A stretch of 48,309 bases of DNA from an uncultured SAR86 cluster bacterium (GTDB lineage Bacteria; Pseudomonadota; Gammaproteobacteria; Magnimaribacterales; D2472): contig CAJQGX010000009.1 of the NCBI GenBank assembly GCA_905478035.1, forward strand, positions 1 to 48,309, written 5' to 3'. Positions 36,739 to 45,963 of the stretch are shown here, one piece after another. Every line of letters begins with the position of its first letter. Within the stretch, counting starts at the first letter, position 1. Below the pieces are notes generated by a model that saw only the letters and a list, made by a program, of their open reading frames with translations, made no database searches and was not told the origin of the DNA. A program made the position numbers and the translations under genes.

Positions 36739-37518
36739 TTACCTTAAGATGCCTCTAGTTGAGGATTTTATTGATTCAATAAATAAGTTTAACAACTCAT
36801 CATTATTTTCAATGAACAAGAGATCTATTTTATTTATCGCATCATCTAGTCTGTAGCCCTTTTTATAAATTAGCTTATAGGCTTTTTTAATAAGACTTAT
36901 AGATTCTGAAGAAATATTATTTCTTGACATGCCAACGGTATTTAAACCTATTACTCTAGCAGGGTTTGAAGCTACCTTCACATACGCCGGGATATCCATA
37001 GTTATAGATGAGTTCATACCCACAAAAGAATAATCACCAAGCATACAAAACTGATGAACAGCAGAGTAGCCACCTATGGTAACAAAATTACCAACTGTTA
37101 CATGCCCAGCAATACCTGCATTATTTGCAAAAACATTACTATTACCTACCGAGCAATCATGCGCAATATGCGTATAAGCCATGAATAGATTATCATTTCC
37201 AATAGTTGTGATTCCTTTATCTTGGATAGTTCCCCTATGGACGGTTACTCCTTCTCTAAAAATATTGTTATCACCAATAACAAGTTCAGTTTTTTCACCT
37301 TGATATTTTTTATCTGGAGTATCTTCACCAATAGATGAAAACTGATATATCGTATTATTTTTTCCTATTTTAGTAGGGCCTTTGATAACACAATGACTGA
37401 GAATAGACGAACCGCTATCGATTTCAACATCATCACCAATAATACAGAAAGGACCAATTTCTACAGAAGAATCAATTTTTGCAGTTGGGCTTATTATTGC
37501 AGAAGTGTGAATAGTCAT
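36739..37518 (-). CDS. lpxA: UDP-N-acetylglucosamine acyltransferase
   Basis: First enzyme of lipid A synthesis, moving a 3-hydroxyacyl chain from ACP to UDP-GlcNAc. Its 259 residues form a left-handed beta helix of hexapeptide repeats (about 5-190) followed by a helical C-terminal part. The general-base histidine is in YTHIAHDCSVGN (about residue 122). The segments GEDTPDKKYQGE and REGVTVHRGT are family-specific. The ATG overlaps the fabZ TAA by one base. Confidence 0.97.
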   Translation of the reverse strand: MTIHTSAIISPTAKIDSSVEIGPFCIIGDDVEIDSGSSILSHCVIKGPTKIGKNNTIYQFSSIGEDTPDKKYQGEKTELVIGDNNIFREGVTVHRGTIQDKGITTIGNDNLFMAYTHIAHDCSVGNSNVFANNAGIAGHVTVGNFVTIGGYSAVHQFCMLGDYSFVGMNSSITMDIPAYVKVASNPARVIGLNTVGMSRNNISSESISLIKKAYKLIYKKGYRLDDAINKIDLLFIENNDELLNLFIESIKSSTRGILR

Positions 37519-37958
37519 TAAGCCTTCCTATCTGCGCACATGATTGTTGCAGAGCATGCTAATTCACCATTAACTTCAGCTCTAGTATCAAATTTCCAAA
37601 TACCTTTCTTTTCATTCACAACTGAACTAAACAGATCGATCGAATCATCAGGCCCTACCCTTTTTCTAAATCTTGCTTTATCTATACCAGCAAAAACATA
37701 TAAAGATCCATTCTCTGGATTTTTTTCCATGGTTTTGAAGCCTAGAATTCCTGAAGCTTGAGCTAATGCTTCAAGTATTATCACACCTGGCATAATTGGG
37801 TTATCTGGGAAATGACCTCTAAAATAATCTTCCTCAGGTGAGTTATGTTTTACACAATGGATAGACTTACCCAGGTCAATACTTTTGATTTCATCAATAA
37901 ACAAGAAGGGTTCTCTATGCGGAAGAAAAGTGGATATCTCATCATAAAAATTATTCAT
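37518..37958 (-). CDS. fabZ: 3-hydroxyacyl-ACP dehydratase FabZ
   Basis: Dehydrates 3-hydroxyacyl-ACP in fatty-acid elongation, competing with LpxA and LpxD for the same acyl-ACP pool, which may explain its place among the lpx genes. Its 146 residues adopt the hot-dog fold; the catalytic histidine lies in RGHFPDNPIMPGV (about residue 50) and the glutamate in ILEALAQASG (about residue 64). The N-terminal LPHREPFLFIDEI is diagnostic. It begins 5 bases after lpxD ends. Confidence 0.97.
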   Translation of the reverse strand: MNNFYDEISTFLPHREPFLFIDEIKSIDLGKSIHCVKHNSPEEDYFRGHFPDNPIMPGVIILEALAQASGILGFKTMEKNPENGSLYVFAGIDKARFRKRVGPDDSIDLFSSVVNEKKGIWKFDTRAEVNGELACSATIMCADRKA

Positions 37959-37963
37959 ATTAA

Positions 37964-38899
37964 TTAACCTCTATTTTTAATAAAGATTGATGATTTAGCC
38001 CAATCTTTTTGATTTTGAGCGGGCATTATACCTATATAGTTTCCAGGTTTCTTAATATTTTTAGTTATAAGCGTATGAGCTCCAATTATCACATCATCAC
38101 ATATAGATAAATGACCTAGTACGCCTGAAAGACCTCCCATTTGGAAGTTTTTACCTATTACTGAAGAGCCTGCAATAGCACAGCAGGCAGCTATAGCTGA
38201 ATCTTTTCCAATAATTACGTTATGAGCAATATGAACTTGATTATCCAGCTTTACTCCGTCATGAATTTCCGTATTATCCAATGCACCCCTGTCAATGGAA
38301 CAGCCTGCTCCTATCTCTACATTAGACCCAATAATTAATTTTCCCAATTGCTCTATTTTGATATATCCAGCTTTAGAAGGAGCATATCCAAAACCATCAG
38401 ACCCCAGAATAGAGTTACTGTGAATTATTGAGTTTTCTCCAATATGAACATCTTGAACAAGAGATACATTTGATTTAATAATTACATTGTCTTCAATTAT
38501 ACAATCATGTCCAATAACAACATTTGCACCTAAGGTAACATTTTTTCCAATATTTGAAGATGGAGAAATCACAGCTGATGGGTGAATAAGTGGTAAATCT
38601 TTATCAGGATCTTGTTTCTTAAAAATTGATGAAAGTTTTGCAAATACAGCATATGGGTCGTCAGATTGTAGATAATTCATTCCTTCTTTAATGACAATAC
38701 TTTCGTGAACAACTACTGCTATGGCGCTTGTTGTTTCTAAGAAGTTTGAATATTTTGGATTAGAAAGAAAGGTTATTGATTTTGAATTAGCATTCTTTAT
38801 AGATGCTAGATTACTGACAACGGCATCACCGTTGCCAATAACCTTAGAATTTGTATATTCTGCTAGATCAGCTAGTGTAAAATTCTTATCTTCAGACAC
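37964..38899 (-). CDS. lpxD: UDP-3-O-(3-hydroxyacyl)glucosamine N-acyltransferase
   Basis: Adds the second hydroxyacyl chain in lipid A synthesis. Of its 311 residues, the N-terminal uridine-binding domain (about 1-100; SITFLSNPKYSNFLE) is followed by hexapeptide beta-helix repeats from about 105 to 285. The catalytic histidine is in VHIAHNVIIGKDS (about residue 228). DGFGYAP is the LpxD-specific segment. It is slightly shorter than the E. coli protein (341), mostly at the C-terminus. It starts at a GTG overlapping the skp TAG by one base. Confidence 0.96.
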   Translation of the reverse strand: MSEDKNFTLADLAEYTNSKVIGNGDAVVSNLASIKNANSKSITFLSNPKYSNFLETTSAIAVVVHESIVIKEGMNYLQSDDPYAVFAKLSSIFKKQDPDKDLPLIHPSAVISPSSNIGKNVTLGANVVIGHDCIIEDNVIIKSNVSLVQDVHIGENSIIHSNSILGSDGFGYAPSKAGYIKIEQLGKLIIGSNVEIGAGCSIDRGALDNTEIHDGVKLDNQVHIAHNVIIGKDSAIAACCAIAGSSVIGKNFQMGGLSGVLGHLSICDDVIIGAHTLITKNIKKPGNYIGIMPAQNQKDWAKSSIFIKNRG

Positions 38900-39435
38900 T
38901 ACTCTGATTGAGTATTGGCCTCTGATGCAGCAACATCAAGCATAGATGTAACATCATCAGTTAAATCTAAAGCAGGGTCACTAAATAAAATGTTGTCATT
39001 TTTTTGTAAAAGAACTTTTATTTGTTTTGCCTGAATTAGCTCACCAATAATTTTCTGCATTGCCTGACCATTTGCAGCAAAAATTTGTTGTGCAGTTTCT
39101 TCTTGAGCTTGCTGGATTTTACCTGCTAGAAACTCTAGGTCTTTGCCTTTATCTTGAATATCTTTTTGCATCTGTGCAATCTCTGATTGAGATAAAGTTT
39201 CTAAATCTTTTTGAAGATTTTCTGCAATACTCTGTCTTTCTGCTTGAAGAGACTGTGCTTCTTCAAGATTAGAGGCATAATCTGCGTCTTCTTCTAGAGC
39301 TTTAAATGCATCTGCAGCAGCTTGAGTTGATAGCACGGCAGTTCTCATATCTATTACAGCCATTCCATCAACAGCGAATACAGGTACTGATAAAATCAGA
39401 ACTAAGAATAAATTAAATTTAAATACGTTTTTCAT
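38899..39435 (-). CDS. skp: Periplasmic chaperone Skp/OmpH family
   Basis: Periplasmic holdase that carries unfolded outer-membrane proteins to BamA. Its 178 residues start with a signal peptide (NVFKFNLFLVLILSVPVFA, cleavage expected near residue 21). The body domain starts with MAVIDMRTAVLSTQAA, long charged coiled-coil helices (about 45-130) form the tentacles, and the return strand is near IKVLLQKNDNILF. The tail after about 160 is acidic and polar. A Shine-Dalgarno AAGGGG lies upstream, and the 36-base gap behind bamA contains an AT-rich stretch that could hold an extra promoter, as known in E. coli. Confidence 0.93.
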   Translation of the reverse strand: MKNVFKFNLFLVLILSVPVFAVDGMAVIDMRTAVLSTQAAADAFKALEEDADYASNLEEAQSLQAERQSIAENLQKDLETLSQSEIAQMQKDIQDKGKDLEFLAGKIQQAQEETAQQIFAANGQAMQKIIGELIQAKQIKVLLQKNDNILFSDPALDLTDDVTSMLDVAASEANTQSE

Positions 39436-39471
39436 AATAACCCCTTAATTGGTGTGACCATTTTATATTAA

Positions 39472-41889
39472 TTAGAATACATTTCCTACAGTGAATTGGA
39501 ATTCCTTTGTCTCTTCATACTGACCTGCGTTGGTTGGTTTTGATATTGCAAAACTCATAGGTCCAAAGCCAGTAACAAATGTTATTCCAACACCATATGA
39601 GTATCTTAAATCATCAATTGAAGGTTTATAACAATTAAATTGGTACTCCTTACAGTTATCTGAGAACACATTACCAAAATCAAAGAAAAATGCAGATCTC
39701 ATTGATCTTTGATCTTCAATAAATGGAAGTCTAAATATTAGCTGCAAGCTTCCTTCAACCTTAACATTCCCTCCAATTGATACTCTTTTGTTATATGAAG
39801 AGTTGGCATATGGATTATAGTAAGGCTTATCTGGAATATCATCCCCATCAGAATCAATTAGATTTGGACAAGTCCCTTCTGAATAATTGAACTCATAACA
39901 AGGGGCCTCAGTACTTCTAGGGCCTAAAGTGTTTGATTCAAATCCTCTTAAAGATCTTGGACCACCAGCAAAGAAATTTTGGAAGAAAGGAGTTTCGTTT
40001 GTATCACCAAAAGTTGATAAATAACCAATCTCTCCATTAAATCCAAAAACAAAATCTCCACCAAGAGGTTGATAGTACTTTTGTCTTAAATTAATTCTAT
40101 AGTAATTTAGATCGCTACCAGGAACTGTTGCAGATAAACTTATAGCAGTAGAAGCTCCATCTGTAGGGTACATCCCTCTGTTTAAAGTAACTCTTTGCCA
40201 TTGAGTTTGAAGGTTGAGTGTTTCAAATATATTTCCTTCAGCATTAACAAAATCCCAAATTTCTCTTGCAGGCTGCCTTCCTACACTAATATCGGTTTTG
40301 TCGTAAGTAAGACTTAGATTAAGCCTTTGAGTATCTGATATAGGCCAACCATATTGAATTCCAATACCATTTGAGTTGGTTAAGTAATTAGCAACATTGT
40401 ATTCGCCATAATCAGTTTCTCTGAAATACGCGTTATAACCTAAGCTAACCCCATCTTTAGTTGCAAAAGGATCAAGAAATGAAAGATTGTACTGCTCGCT
40501 ATAAACATTCTTATTTATCCCAATAGCAACAGTATTACCAGTTCCTAAGAAATTTTGTTCTTGAAGATTAAAACCTAACATAAGACCAAAATCACTATAA
40601 CCAATATTTCCGCCAATAGAGCCAGTATTTTCTTCTTCTACACTAAAAATTACATCTATTTGATCATCAGTTCCTACTACAGGAACAGTCTCAACATTAA
40701 CTTCTTTGAAATACCCAAGTCTTTCAAGCCGAACTTTTGAAGCCTCAATACTATTATCAGAAGACCATGCTCCCTCAAATTGCCTCATTTCCCTGCGCAT
40801 CACATAGTCTTGAGTTAAGTTGTTACCAGTAAATAAAATTTTTCTTGTGTAAGTTCTTTTTCCAGGTACAACTTGGAATATCAATTTTACTTGCTGTGAA
40901 TCATCATCAATTTCAGGATTACCACTCACCTCTGCAAAGGCATAACCTTGATTACCTAATACATTTGTAAAGAATTCTTCAATACCAGTTATTTGAGCTT
41001 GGGAATATATTTTATCTTTAAGAGTATCAGTTATTTCTTCATATACTGTCTCATCAAAAGGAAGATCTCCAACAACTTCAACTTCATTAATCGTATATTG
41101 CTCTCCCTCAAAAATATTAAAATTAATAAAAATTGATTTCTTATCTTTTGAAAGACTTATCTGTGATGACTCTATCGAAAATTTTAGATAACCTCTATTT
41201 AAATAAAAAGATTCTAAACTTTCGATGTCTCCTTTTAATTTTTCTCTAGAGTAAGCATTATCATTTGATAAAAAAGAAAAGAAAGACCCTGAAGAAAGCT
41301 CAAAACCCTCTAATAAATCTTCATTTGAAAAAAGCTCATTACCTATAATATTGATACTTTCAATCGTTGCGCTTTTGCCTTCATCAACTTCAATATTAAG
41401 TTCTAATCTATTTCTTGGTTTTTTAATTTCTTCTATATCAACAGCTGCTCCATATCGTCCATTTGACGCATATGAACGAACTAGTTCAGACTTAACTTTT
41501 TCAAGAGTAGATCTTTTGTAAACCTCACCTTCTTTAATTCCTACACCATCTAGACTTTCTAACAATTGTTCAGTTTTTAAAGCCTTGTTACCTGAAATAT
41601 CTATGGCAGATATTGATGGTCTTTCCTGTACAACAATAATTAATGTATTGCCATCTTTTGCTATTTGGATATCATCAAACTGCTCAGTTGCAAAAAGTGA
41701 TCGTGTGATATCAGAAGATTTTCTTTGGTCTATATTGTCACCAACACTAATTGGAATAACATTAAATATACTGCCTGTGGATACTCTTTGTAGTCCTATT
41801 ATTCTAATATCACTAACTAAAAAATCATCAAAAGCATAAAGCTGAAATGATAGCAAAAGACCTAGAATATATATTTTTAATGTTTTCAA
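39472..41889 (-). CDS. bamA: Outer membrane protein assembly factor BamA
   Basis: Omp85-family core of the BAM complex, inserting beta-barrel proteins into the outer membrane. Its 805 residues comprise a signal peptide (IYILGLLLSFQLYAF, about 1-20), five POTRA domains (about 22-420) and a 16-strand barrel ending in phenylalanine (TVGNVF). The conserved loop 6 motif RGF is in GGPRSLRGFESNTLGPR (about 647). Loop 6 carries a Cys pair (about 661 and 671) and the acidic motif DSDGDDIPD (679-687), resembling calcium-binding thrombospondin type 3 loops. A second Cys pair occurs near the end (NCKEYQFNC). The start is a TTG with an AGGAAA ribosome binding site (41899-41894) merged with the rseP stop. 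Confidence 0.97.
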   Translation of the reverse strand: MKTLKIYILGLLLSFQLYAFDDFLVSDIRIIGLQRVSTGSIFNVIPISVGDNIDQRKSSDITRSLFATEQFDDIQIAKDGNTLIIVVQERPSISAIDISGNKALKTEQLLESLDGVGIKEGEVYKRSTLEKVKSELVRSYASNGRYGAAVDIEEIKKPRNRLELNIEVDEGKSATIESINIIGNELFSNEDLLEGFELSSGSFFSFLSNDNAYSREKLKGDIESLESFYLNRGYLKFSIESSQISLSKDKKSIFINFNIFEGEQYTINEVEVVGDLPFDETVYEEITDTLKDKIYSQAQITGIEEFFTNVLGNQGYAFAEVSGNPEIDDDSQQVKLIFQVVPGKRTYTRKILFTGNNLTQDYVMRREMRQFEGAWSSDNSIEASKVRLERLGYFKEVNVETVPVVGTDDQIDVIFSVEEENTGSIGGNIGYSDFGLMLGFNLQEQNFLGTGNTVAIGINKNVYSEQYNLSFLDPFATKDGVSLGYNAYFRETDYGEYNVANYLTNSNGIGIQYGWPISDTQRLNLSLTYDKTDISVGRQPAREIWDFVNAEGNIFETLNLQTQWQRVTLNRGMYPTDGASTAISLSATVPGSDLNYYRINLRQKYYQPLGGDFVFGFNGEIGYLSTFGDTNETPFFQNFFAGGPRSLRGFESNTLGPRSTEAPCYEFNYSEGTCPNLIDSDGDDIPDKPYYNPYANSSYNKRVSIGGNVKVEGSLQLIFRLPFIEDQRSMRSAFFFDFGNVFSDNCKEYQFNCYKPSIDDLRYSYGVGITFVTGFGPMSFAISKPTNAGQYEETKEFQFTVGNVF

Positions 41890-41897
41890 TTGCTTTC

Positions 41898-43259
41898 CTA
41901 AAAAAATCTTGAAACGTCGTTAAATACTGCAAAAATCATTAGCATACCAACAAGAATTGCACCCCCGCTATAAATATAATTTTCTACTTTTTCTGATAAA
42001 GGCTTGCCTCTTATAGCTTCGATGCCAAGCAGTGTAAGCTGACCGCCATCCAAAACAGGAATTGGTAAAAGATTTAATACAGCAAGACTTATGCTAAGCA
42101 ATGCCATTAGATACATGAATGGAAGTAGGCCAGCTTGTGCGGTGTTGCCTGCCATTTCTGCGATACCAATGGGTCCGCTTAAATTTTCAGTACCCATATT
42201 GCCAGTTAACATTTTGCCAATAAATTGTAATGTTTTTTTGCTTAAATTATATGTTTCAAATACTCCTTTAGATACTGCTTGAGATAAGCTTCTAGTTGTT
42301 CCAAACGCAATCCCAATTGCACCATATTCTTTGCCTTCGCTATCTAAAAGTGATTGTATCCTTACAGGAATCTGTATTAATTCCCCATTTCTTTCTATAT
42401 TAAATAATGCAGTAGAATTTGGTATTGTTAAAACAGCTGCCCTTAAGTCACTGGCATAATTAATTTTTTGAGTATCTATTCTTTTTATGACGTCGTTAGG
42501 TTTCAGCCCTGCTAACTCTGCTGCTCCACCAGAAACTATTTGTCCAACTATTGGCTTCATCTTATTTTCTACAGTTAAACCAAGGTATCCTAAAGGATTG
42601 GATTGGGATTCAGATGTAGGCAAATAATCTGCAACTTGAATGCTTACATTAACCAAATTATTAATATCATTTCTCTTTAGTCCAAGGTCTATATAGCCAG
42701 AATAACCAGCATAAGATAACAGCTCTAAATTAATGTCTTTTGGATCATTAATGTTTACCGAATTAATTGATTTAATTTGATCGCCTGGGAGTATAAATTC
42801 GCCATCACTCTTAAAAATAATTGATGAGTTTTGGTCTTTAATGACAGTTACTGATTGAGGGTCTGGGGTATTTAAAAAAATTATTGAAAATATAAAAATT
42901 GAAAGAAGAAAGTTAGCTAATGGTCCTGCAAACATGATTGATGCTCTTTGCCATTTAGGCTTTGAATCAAAAGTATTCTTAAGTTGCTCATCTGAAAGTG
43001 TTTCTTTAATTTCGGGCTCCACCTCTATTAATTTATTAGTGATCATGGATACATATCCACCCAAAGGAAGCAACGAAAGTGCAAACTCAGTTCCATGTTT
43101 ATCCATCTTGGTATACATAACAGGACCCATACCCAAAGAAAATCTTTGAACATGAACTTTACAAAGTCTTGCAACTATAAAATGACCATACTCATGGATG
43201 GTTACTAGGACGCCAAGAAGCGCCATAAATGATAAAAGGTAAATAATAAATGTAATCAT
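41898..43259 (-). CDS. rseP: Site-2 protease RseP
   Basis: Inner-membrane zinc protease that cuts anti-sigma factors such as RseA inside the membrane in the envelope stress response, and clears signal-peptide remnants. Of its 453 residues, HEYGH (22-26) is in the first membrane helix and the third metal ligand Asp is in LLPIPVLDGGQL (about residue 402). Between them lie two PDZ domains (about 120-215 and 220-305; GGAAELAGLKPNDVI marks the second). Four membrane helices are visible. It precedes bamA by 8 bases, as is standard. Confidence 0.96.
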   Translation of the reverse strand: MITFIIYLLSFMALLGVLVTIHEYGHFIVARLCKVHVQRFSLGMGPVMYTKMDKHGTEFALSLLPLGGYVSMITNKLIEVEPEIKETLSDEQLKNTFDSKPKWQRASIMFAGPLANFLLSIFIFSIIFLNTPDPQSVTVIKDQNSSIIFKSDGEFILPGDQIKSINSVNINDPKDINLELLSYAGYSGYIDLGLKRNDINNLVNVSIQVADYLPTSESQSNPLGYLGLTVENKMKPIVGQIVSGGAAELAGLKPNDVIKRIDTQKINYASDLRAAVLTIPNSTALFNIERNGELIQIPVRIQSLLDSEGKEYGAIGIAFGTTRSLSQAVSKGVFETYNLSKKTLQFIGKMLTGNMGTENLSGPIGIAEMAGNTAQAGLLPFMYLMALLSISLAVLNLLPIPVLDGGQLTLLGIEAIRGKPLSEKVENYIYSGGAILVGMLMIFAVFNDVSRFF

Positions 43260-43272
43260 AATTTCTTATTTT

Positions 43273-44427
43273 TTAAGAGATGGATTTTACCACCTTCTTA
43301 GCCTCCATGCGTGATTCAATGTCTTTTTCATAAATTGACTCTATGTCATTAATATTAGACATAGGAGTCGTATCAAAAGTTCTATATATAACGTCATAAA
43401 TTTGACTAAAAGATATCTCATCATGAAGAAAACTATCAACTGCTACTTCATTTGCAGCATTTAAAATAATTCCAGAACTATGCCCTTTATTACAAACTTC
43501 TCTAGCAATATTTTCCAGTTTTTTTCTATCTTCAGGAAAATCATTAAAAGAAAGATTGAGTCCAGAAAAATTAATTTCATTAAAATTAATATTTAATCTT
43601 CGTTCATTCGATAATGCATGAGCAATTGGAACCCTCATATCAGGATTGCTCATCTGACAAATACTAGAACCATCTCTGTATGTAACTATGGAATGAATAA
43701 TACTTTGAGGATGGACAACTAATTCGAAAAACTTTTCATCCAAATCGAATAAGTACTTAGCTTCTATTAATTCAAGACATTTATTAACCAAAGTTGCCGA
43801 ATCAATTGATATTTTCGATCCCATGCTCCAGTTAGGATGCTTTAATGCCTCTTCTTTAGTTACATTTTTGAGCTCATCTAATTTTTTATCTAAAAACGGT
43901 CCACCCGATGCAGTTATTATAATTTTTGAAACATCATTTGTACTTTTTTCTCCTGCAAGGCATTGAAAAATAGCATTATGTTCGCTGTCTATTGGAATAA
44001 TCGTAGTTCCACTTGAGGCTGCTGATGATAAAATGATTTCACCTGCGGTAACAATACTTTCTTTATTGGCAAGTAAAATTGTCTTACCTGTCTTTGCTGC
44101 AATTGCTGTTGCCTCAAGTCCAGCAAATCCAGAGACTGCAGATATAATAATATCTATATTATCGTCAAAAATTAAATTACTTAAGTCAGAGCTTCCATTG
44201 ATAGTAATGGCTTTATTCTTAGATTCTGTATTGAATTTACTAAAAGATTTTTCACAATTAATATATATATAATCTGGAGAAAATATTTTTGAGATCTCTT
44301 CTGCTTTGGATATATTTTTATCTAAAGTAATTGCATATAAATTTAATAGATCTTTATTTTGATCAATTACTGAGAGTACGCTTTGCCCAATACTACCTGT
44401 GGCTCCAAGTAAAAGTATATTTTTCAT
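43273..44427 (-). CDS. dxr: 1-deoxy-D-xylulose 5-phosphate reductoisomerase
   Basis: Second enzyme of the MEP isoprenoid pathway, forming MEP from DXP with NADPH. At 384 residues it is normal. The nucleotide-binding start is LLGATGSIGQSVLSV (5-19). Substrate and metal residues lie in LANKESIVTAG, IPIDSEHNAIFQ and TASGGPFLDK, and further blocks are HPNWSMGSKISIDSATLVNKCLE and VHPQSIIHS. The next gene cdsA follows with zero spacing. Together with uppS it links isoprenoid supply to envelope building. Confidence 0.97.
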   Translation of the reverse strand: MKNILLLGATGSIGQSVLSVIDQNKDLLNLYAITLDKNISKAEEISKIFSPDYIYINCEKSFSKFNTESKNKAITINGSSDLSNLIFDDNIDIIISAVSGFAGLEATAIAAKTGKTILLANKESIVTAGEIILSSAASSGTTIIPIDSEHNAIFQCLAGEKSTNDVSKIIITASGGPFLDKKLDELKNVTKEEALKHPNWSMGSKISIDSATLVNKCLELIEAKYLFDLDEKFFELVVHPQSIIHSIVTYRDGSSICQMSNPDMRVPIAHALSNERRLNINFNEINFSGLNLSFNDFPEDRKKLENIAREVCNKGHSSGIILNAANEVAVDSFLHDEISFSQIYDVIYRTFDTTPMSNINDIESIYEKDIESRMEAKKVVKSIS

Positions 44428-45246
44428 TTATATAAGAAAAAATATTAAAATAATAATTACTGGAGTTGCAGAAAAATGTGAATCCATTCTATCTAAAATA
44501 CCACCATGACCTGGCAACATAGATCCAGTATCCTTTATACCACTTTGTCTTTTTAGGAAGCTAAAAAAGTAATCTCCTGTAAATGCAAATACAGATCCTA
44601 AAGCAAAAATCGCTATCAAAACTAAATGAACATCAAAAAAATATACTATTAAAAATGCAAAAATAGCAGAACTAGAAACGCCACCAACAAAACCTTCTAG
44701 AGTTTTATTTGGACTAATTTCTTTGAGTAATGAGTTTTTTCCAAAAAAAGAACCAACCAGGTAAGCTGAACTATCTGATATCGCTGAATTAAGAATAATT
44801 ATTAGCATTAAGTAGTAATTAGAAAATGACAGGAAGTTGTCTTGGCTAATTAAAAAAACCCCACTTCCAAAGAAACCAAGTGGAATGAGTGCCCTAAGAA
44901 AAATATTTTCAAATGAAGTAAAGCTTAATTTTTTATATGATTGTGTTGCAAGCGAAATGCAAAATAAAAGCCAAAAAATTGATGTAAAAAGTACAACATA
45001 GAAGAAAAATTTATCGGAATATAATGCAGTTAATATAGCAAATAGTGAAATGATGATACTGTCAGCTAAAAAACTCTTATTGTTAGAGTTTTTGAACCAT
45101 TCATAAATACTTAACCCTGTTATTAATAATAGGAATGCAACAAATACATAATCATTTTCAAGAAAAATAATAAAGAAAACCGGCAAAGTTATGCCTAGGC
45201 CAGTTAGCGATCTTGTTATGAAATTTTGTTTAAACTCTTGCGCCAA
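44428..45246 (-). CDS. cdsA: Phosphatidate cytidylyltransferase
   Basis: Integral membrane enzyme making CDP-diacylglycerol for all phospholipids. Its 272 residues contain about seven or eight hydrophobic segments. The family signature is complete near the C-terminus: SFLKRQSGIKDTGSMLPGHG followed by GILDRMDS. SAYLVGSFFGKN and SPNKTLEGFVGG are further family blocks. The likely start is a TTG inside the end of uppS (17-base overlap); no ATG is available before the conserved N-terminal ITRSLTGLGI. Confidence 0.96.
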   Translation of the reverse strand: MAQEFKQNFITRSLTGLGITLPVFFIIFLENDYVFVAFLLLITGLSIYEWFKNSNNKSFLADSIIISLFAILTALYSDKFFFYVVLFTSIFWLLFCISLATQSYKKLSFTSFENIFLRALIPLGFFGSGVFLISQDNFLSFSNYYLMLIIILNSAISDSSAYLVGSFFGKNSLLKEISPNKTLEGFVGGVSSSAIFAFLIVYFFDVHLVLIAIFALGSVFAFTGDYFFSFLKRQSGIKDTGSMLPGHGGILDRMDSHFSATPVIIILIFFLI

Positions 45247-45955
45247 ACCTTCTACTCACTTTTTTAAAATTATTGATGCAATCTATAAAATCATCTTTAT
45301 CAAAATCAGGCCAAAATTTTTCTACAAAACAAATTTCAGCATAGGCAATTTGATACAAGAGAAAATTACTTATTCTTTTATCCCCTCCAGTCCTAATTAA
45401 TAAATCAATTTTATCTTCAGGAACACATGAATAATTACTAATCATTTCTTCATTTATATCTTCAGCATTAATTTCTTTGGAAAGTACCTTTGATGCTATT
45501 TGTTTTGTTAAATCAACAATATCTTGTCTTCCTCCATAACCAAGTGCTACATTTAAATGAAGAGAGGGAGATGGGATATTAGTCTGAGATTCTGCTTCTT
45601 TAATTTTAGTTAGTACCTTTGAACCGAAATCATCATGTCTTCCAAAAAATTTTAGTTTTACTTTTTGTTGAACTAACTCTGGTACCTGCTCATCTACAGC
45701 GGTTATAACAAGTTTCTTTATTGCATCAATTTCAGCTTTTGGTCTTGACCAATTTTCCGAACTAAATGCATAAAGTGTTAAAGATGATATTTTTTGCCTT
45801 ATAGCTTCTTCAACTATATCTCTAACTACCTGAACTCCCTTTTGATGGCCTTTGCTTACGTTTAATGAATTAGATAATGCCCATCTTCCGTTTCCATCCA
45901 TTATGACAGCAATATTTAAACCACTCTTTAAGATTTGTCCTAATGTTTTAGCCAT
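45230..45955 (-). CDS. uppS: Undecaprenyl diphosphate synthase (cis-prenyltransferase)
   Basis: Elongates farnesyl diphosphate with isopentenyl units to C55, the lipid carrier for peptidoglycan and O-antigen. At 241 residues it is normal. The catalytic aspartate is in VIMDGNGRWA (D20). Other blocks are GHQKGVQVVRDIVEEA, TLYAFSSENWSRP (Ser-Glu-Asn-Trp substrate loop) and DLLIRTGGDKRISNFLLYQIAYAE. It starts 8 bases after frr and overlaps cdsA. Confidence 0.97.
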   Translation of the reverse strand: MAKTLGQILKSGLNIAVIMDGNGRWALSNSLNVSKGHQKGVQVVRDIVEEAIRQKISSLTLYAFSSENWSRPKAEIDAIKKLVITAVDEQVPELVQQKVKLKFFGRHDDFGSKVLTKIKEAESQTNIPSPSLHLNVALGYGGRQDIVDLTKQIASKVLSKEINAEDINEEMISNYSCVPEDKIDLLIRTGGDKRISNFLLYQIAYAEICFVEKFWPDFDKDDFIDCINNFKKVSRRFGARV

Positions 45956-45963
45956 TGGGCTTT

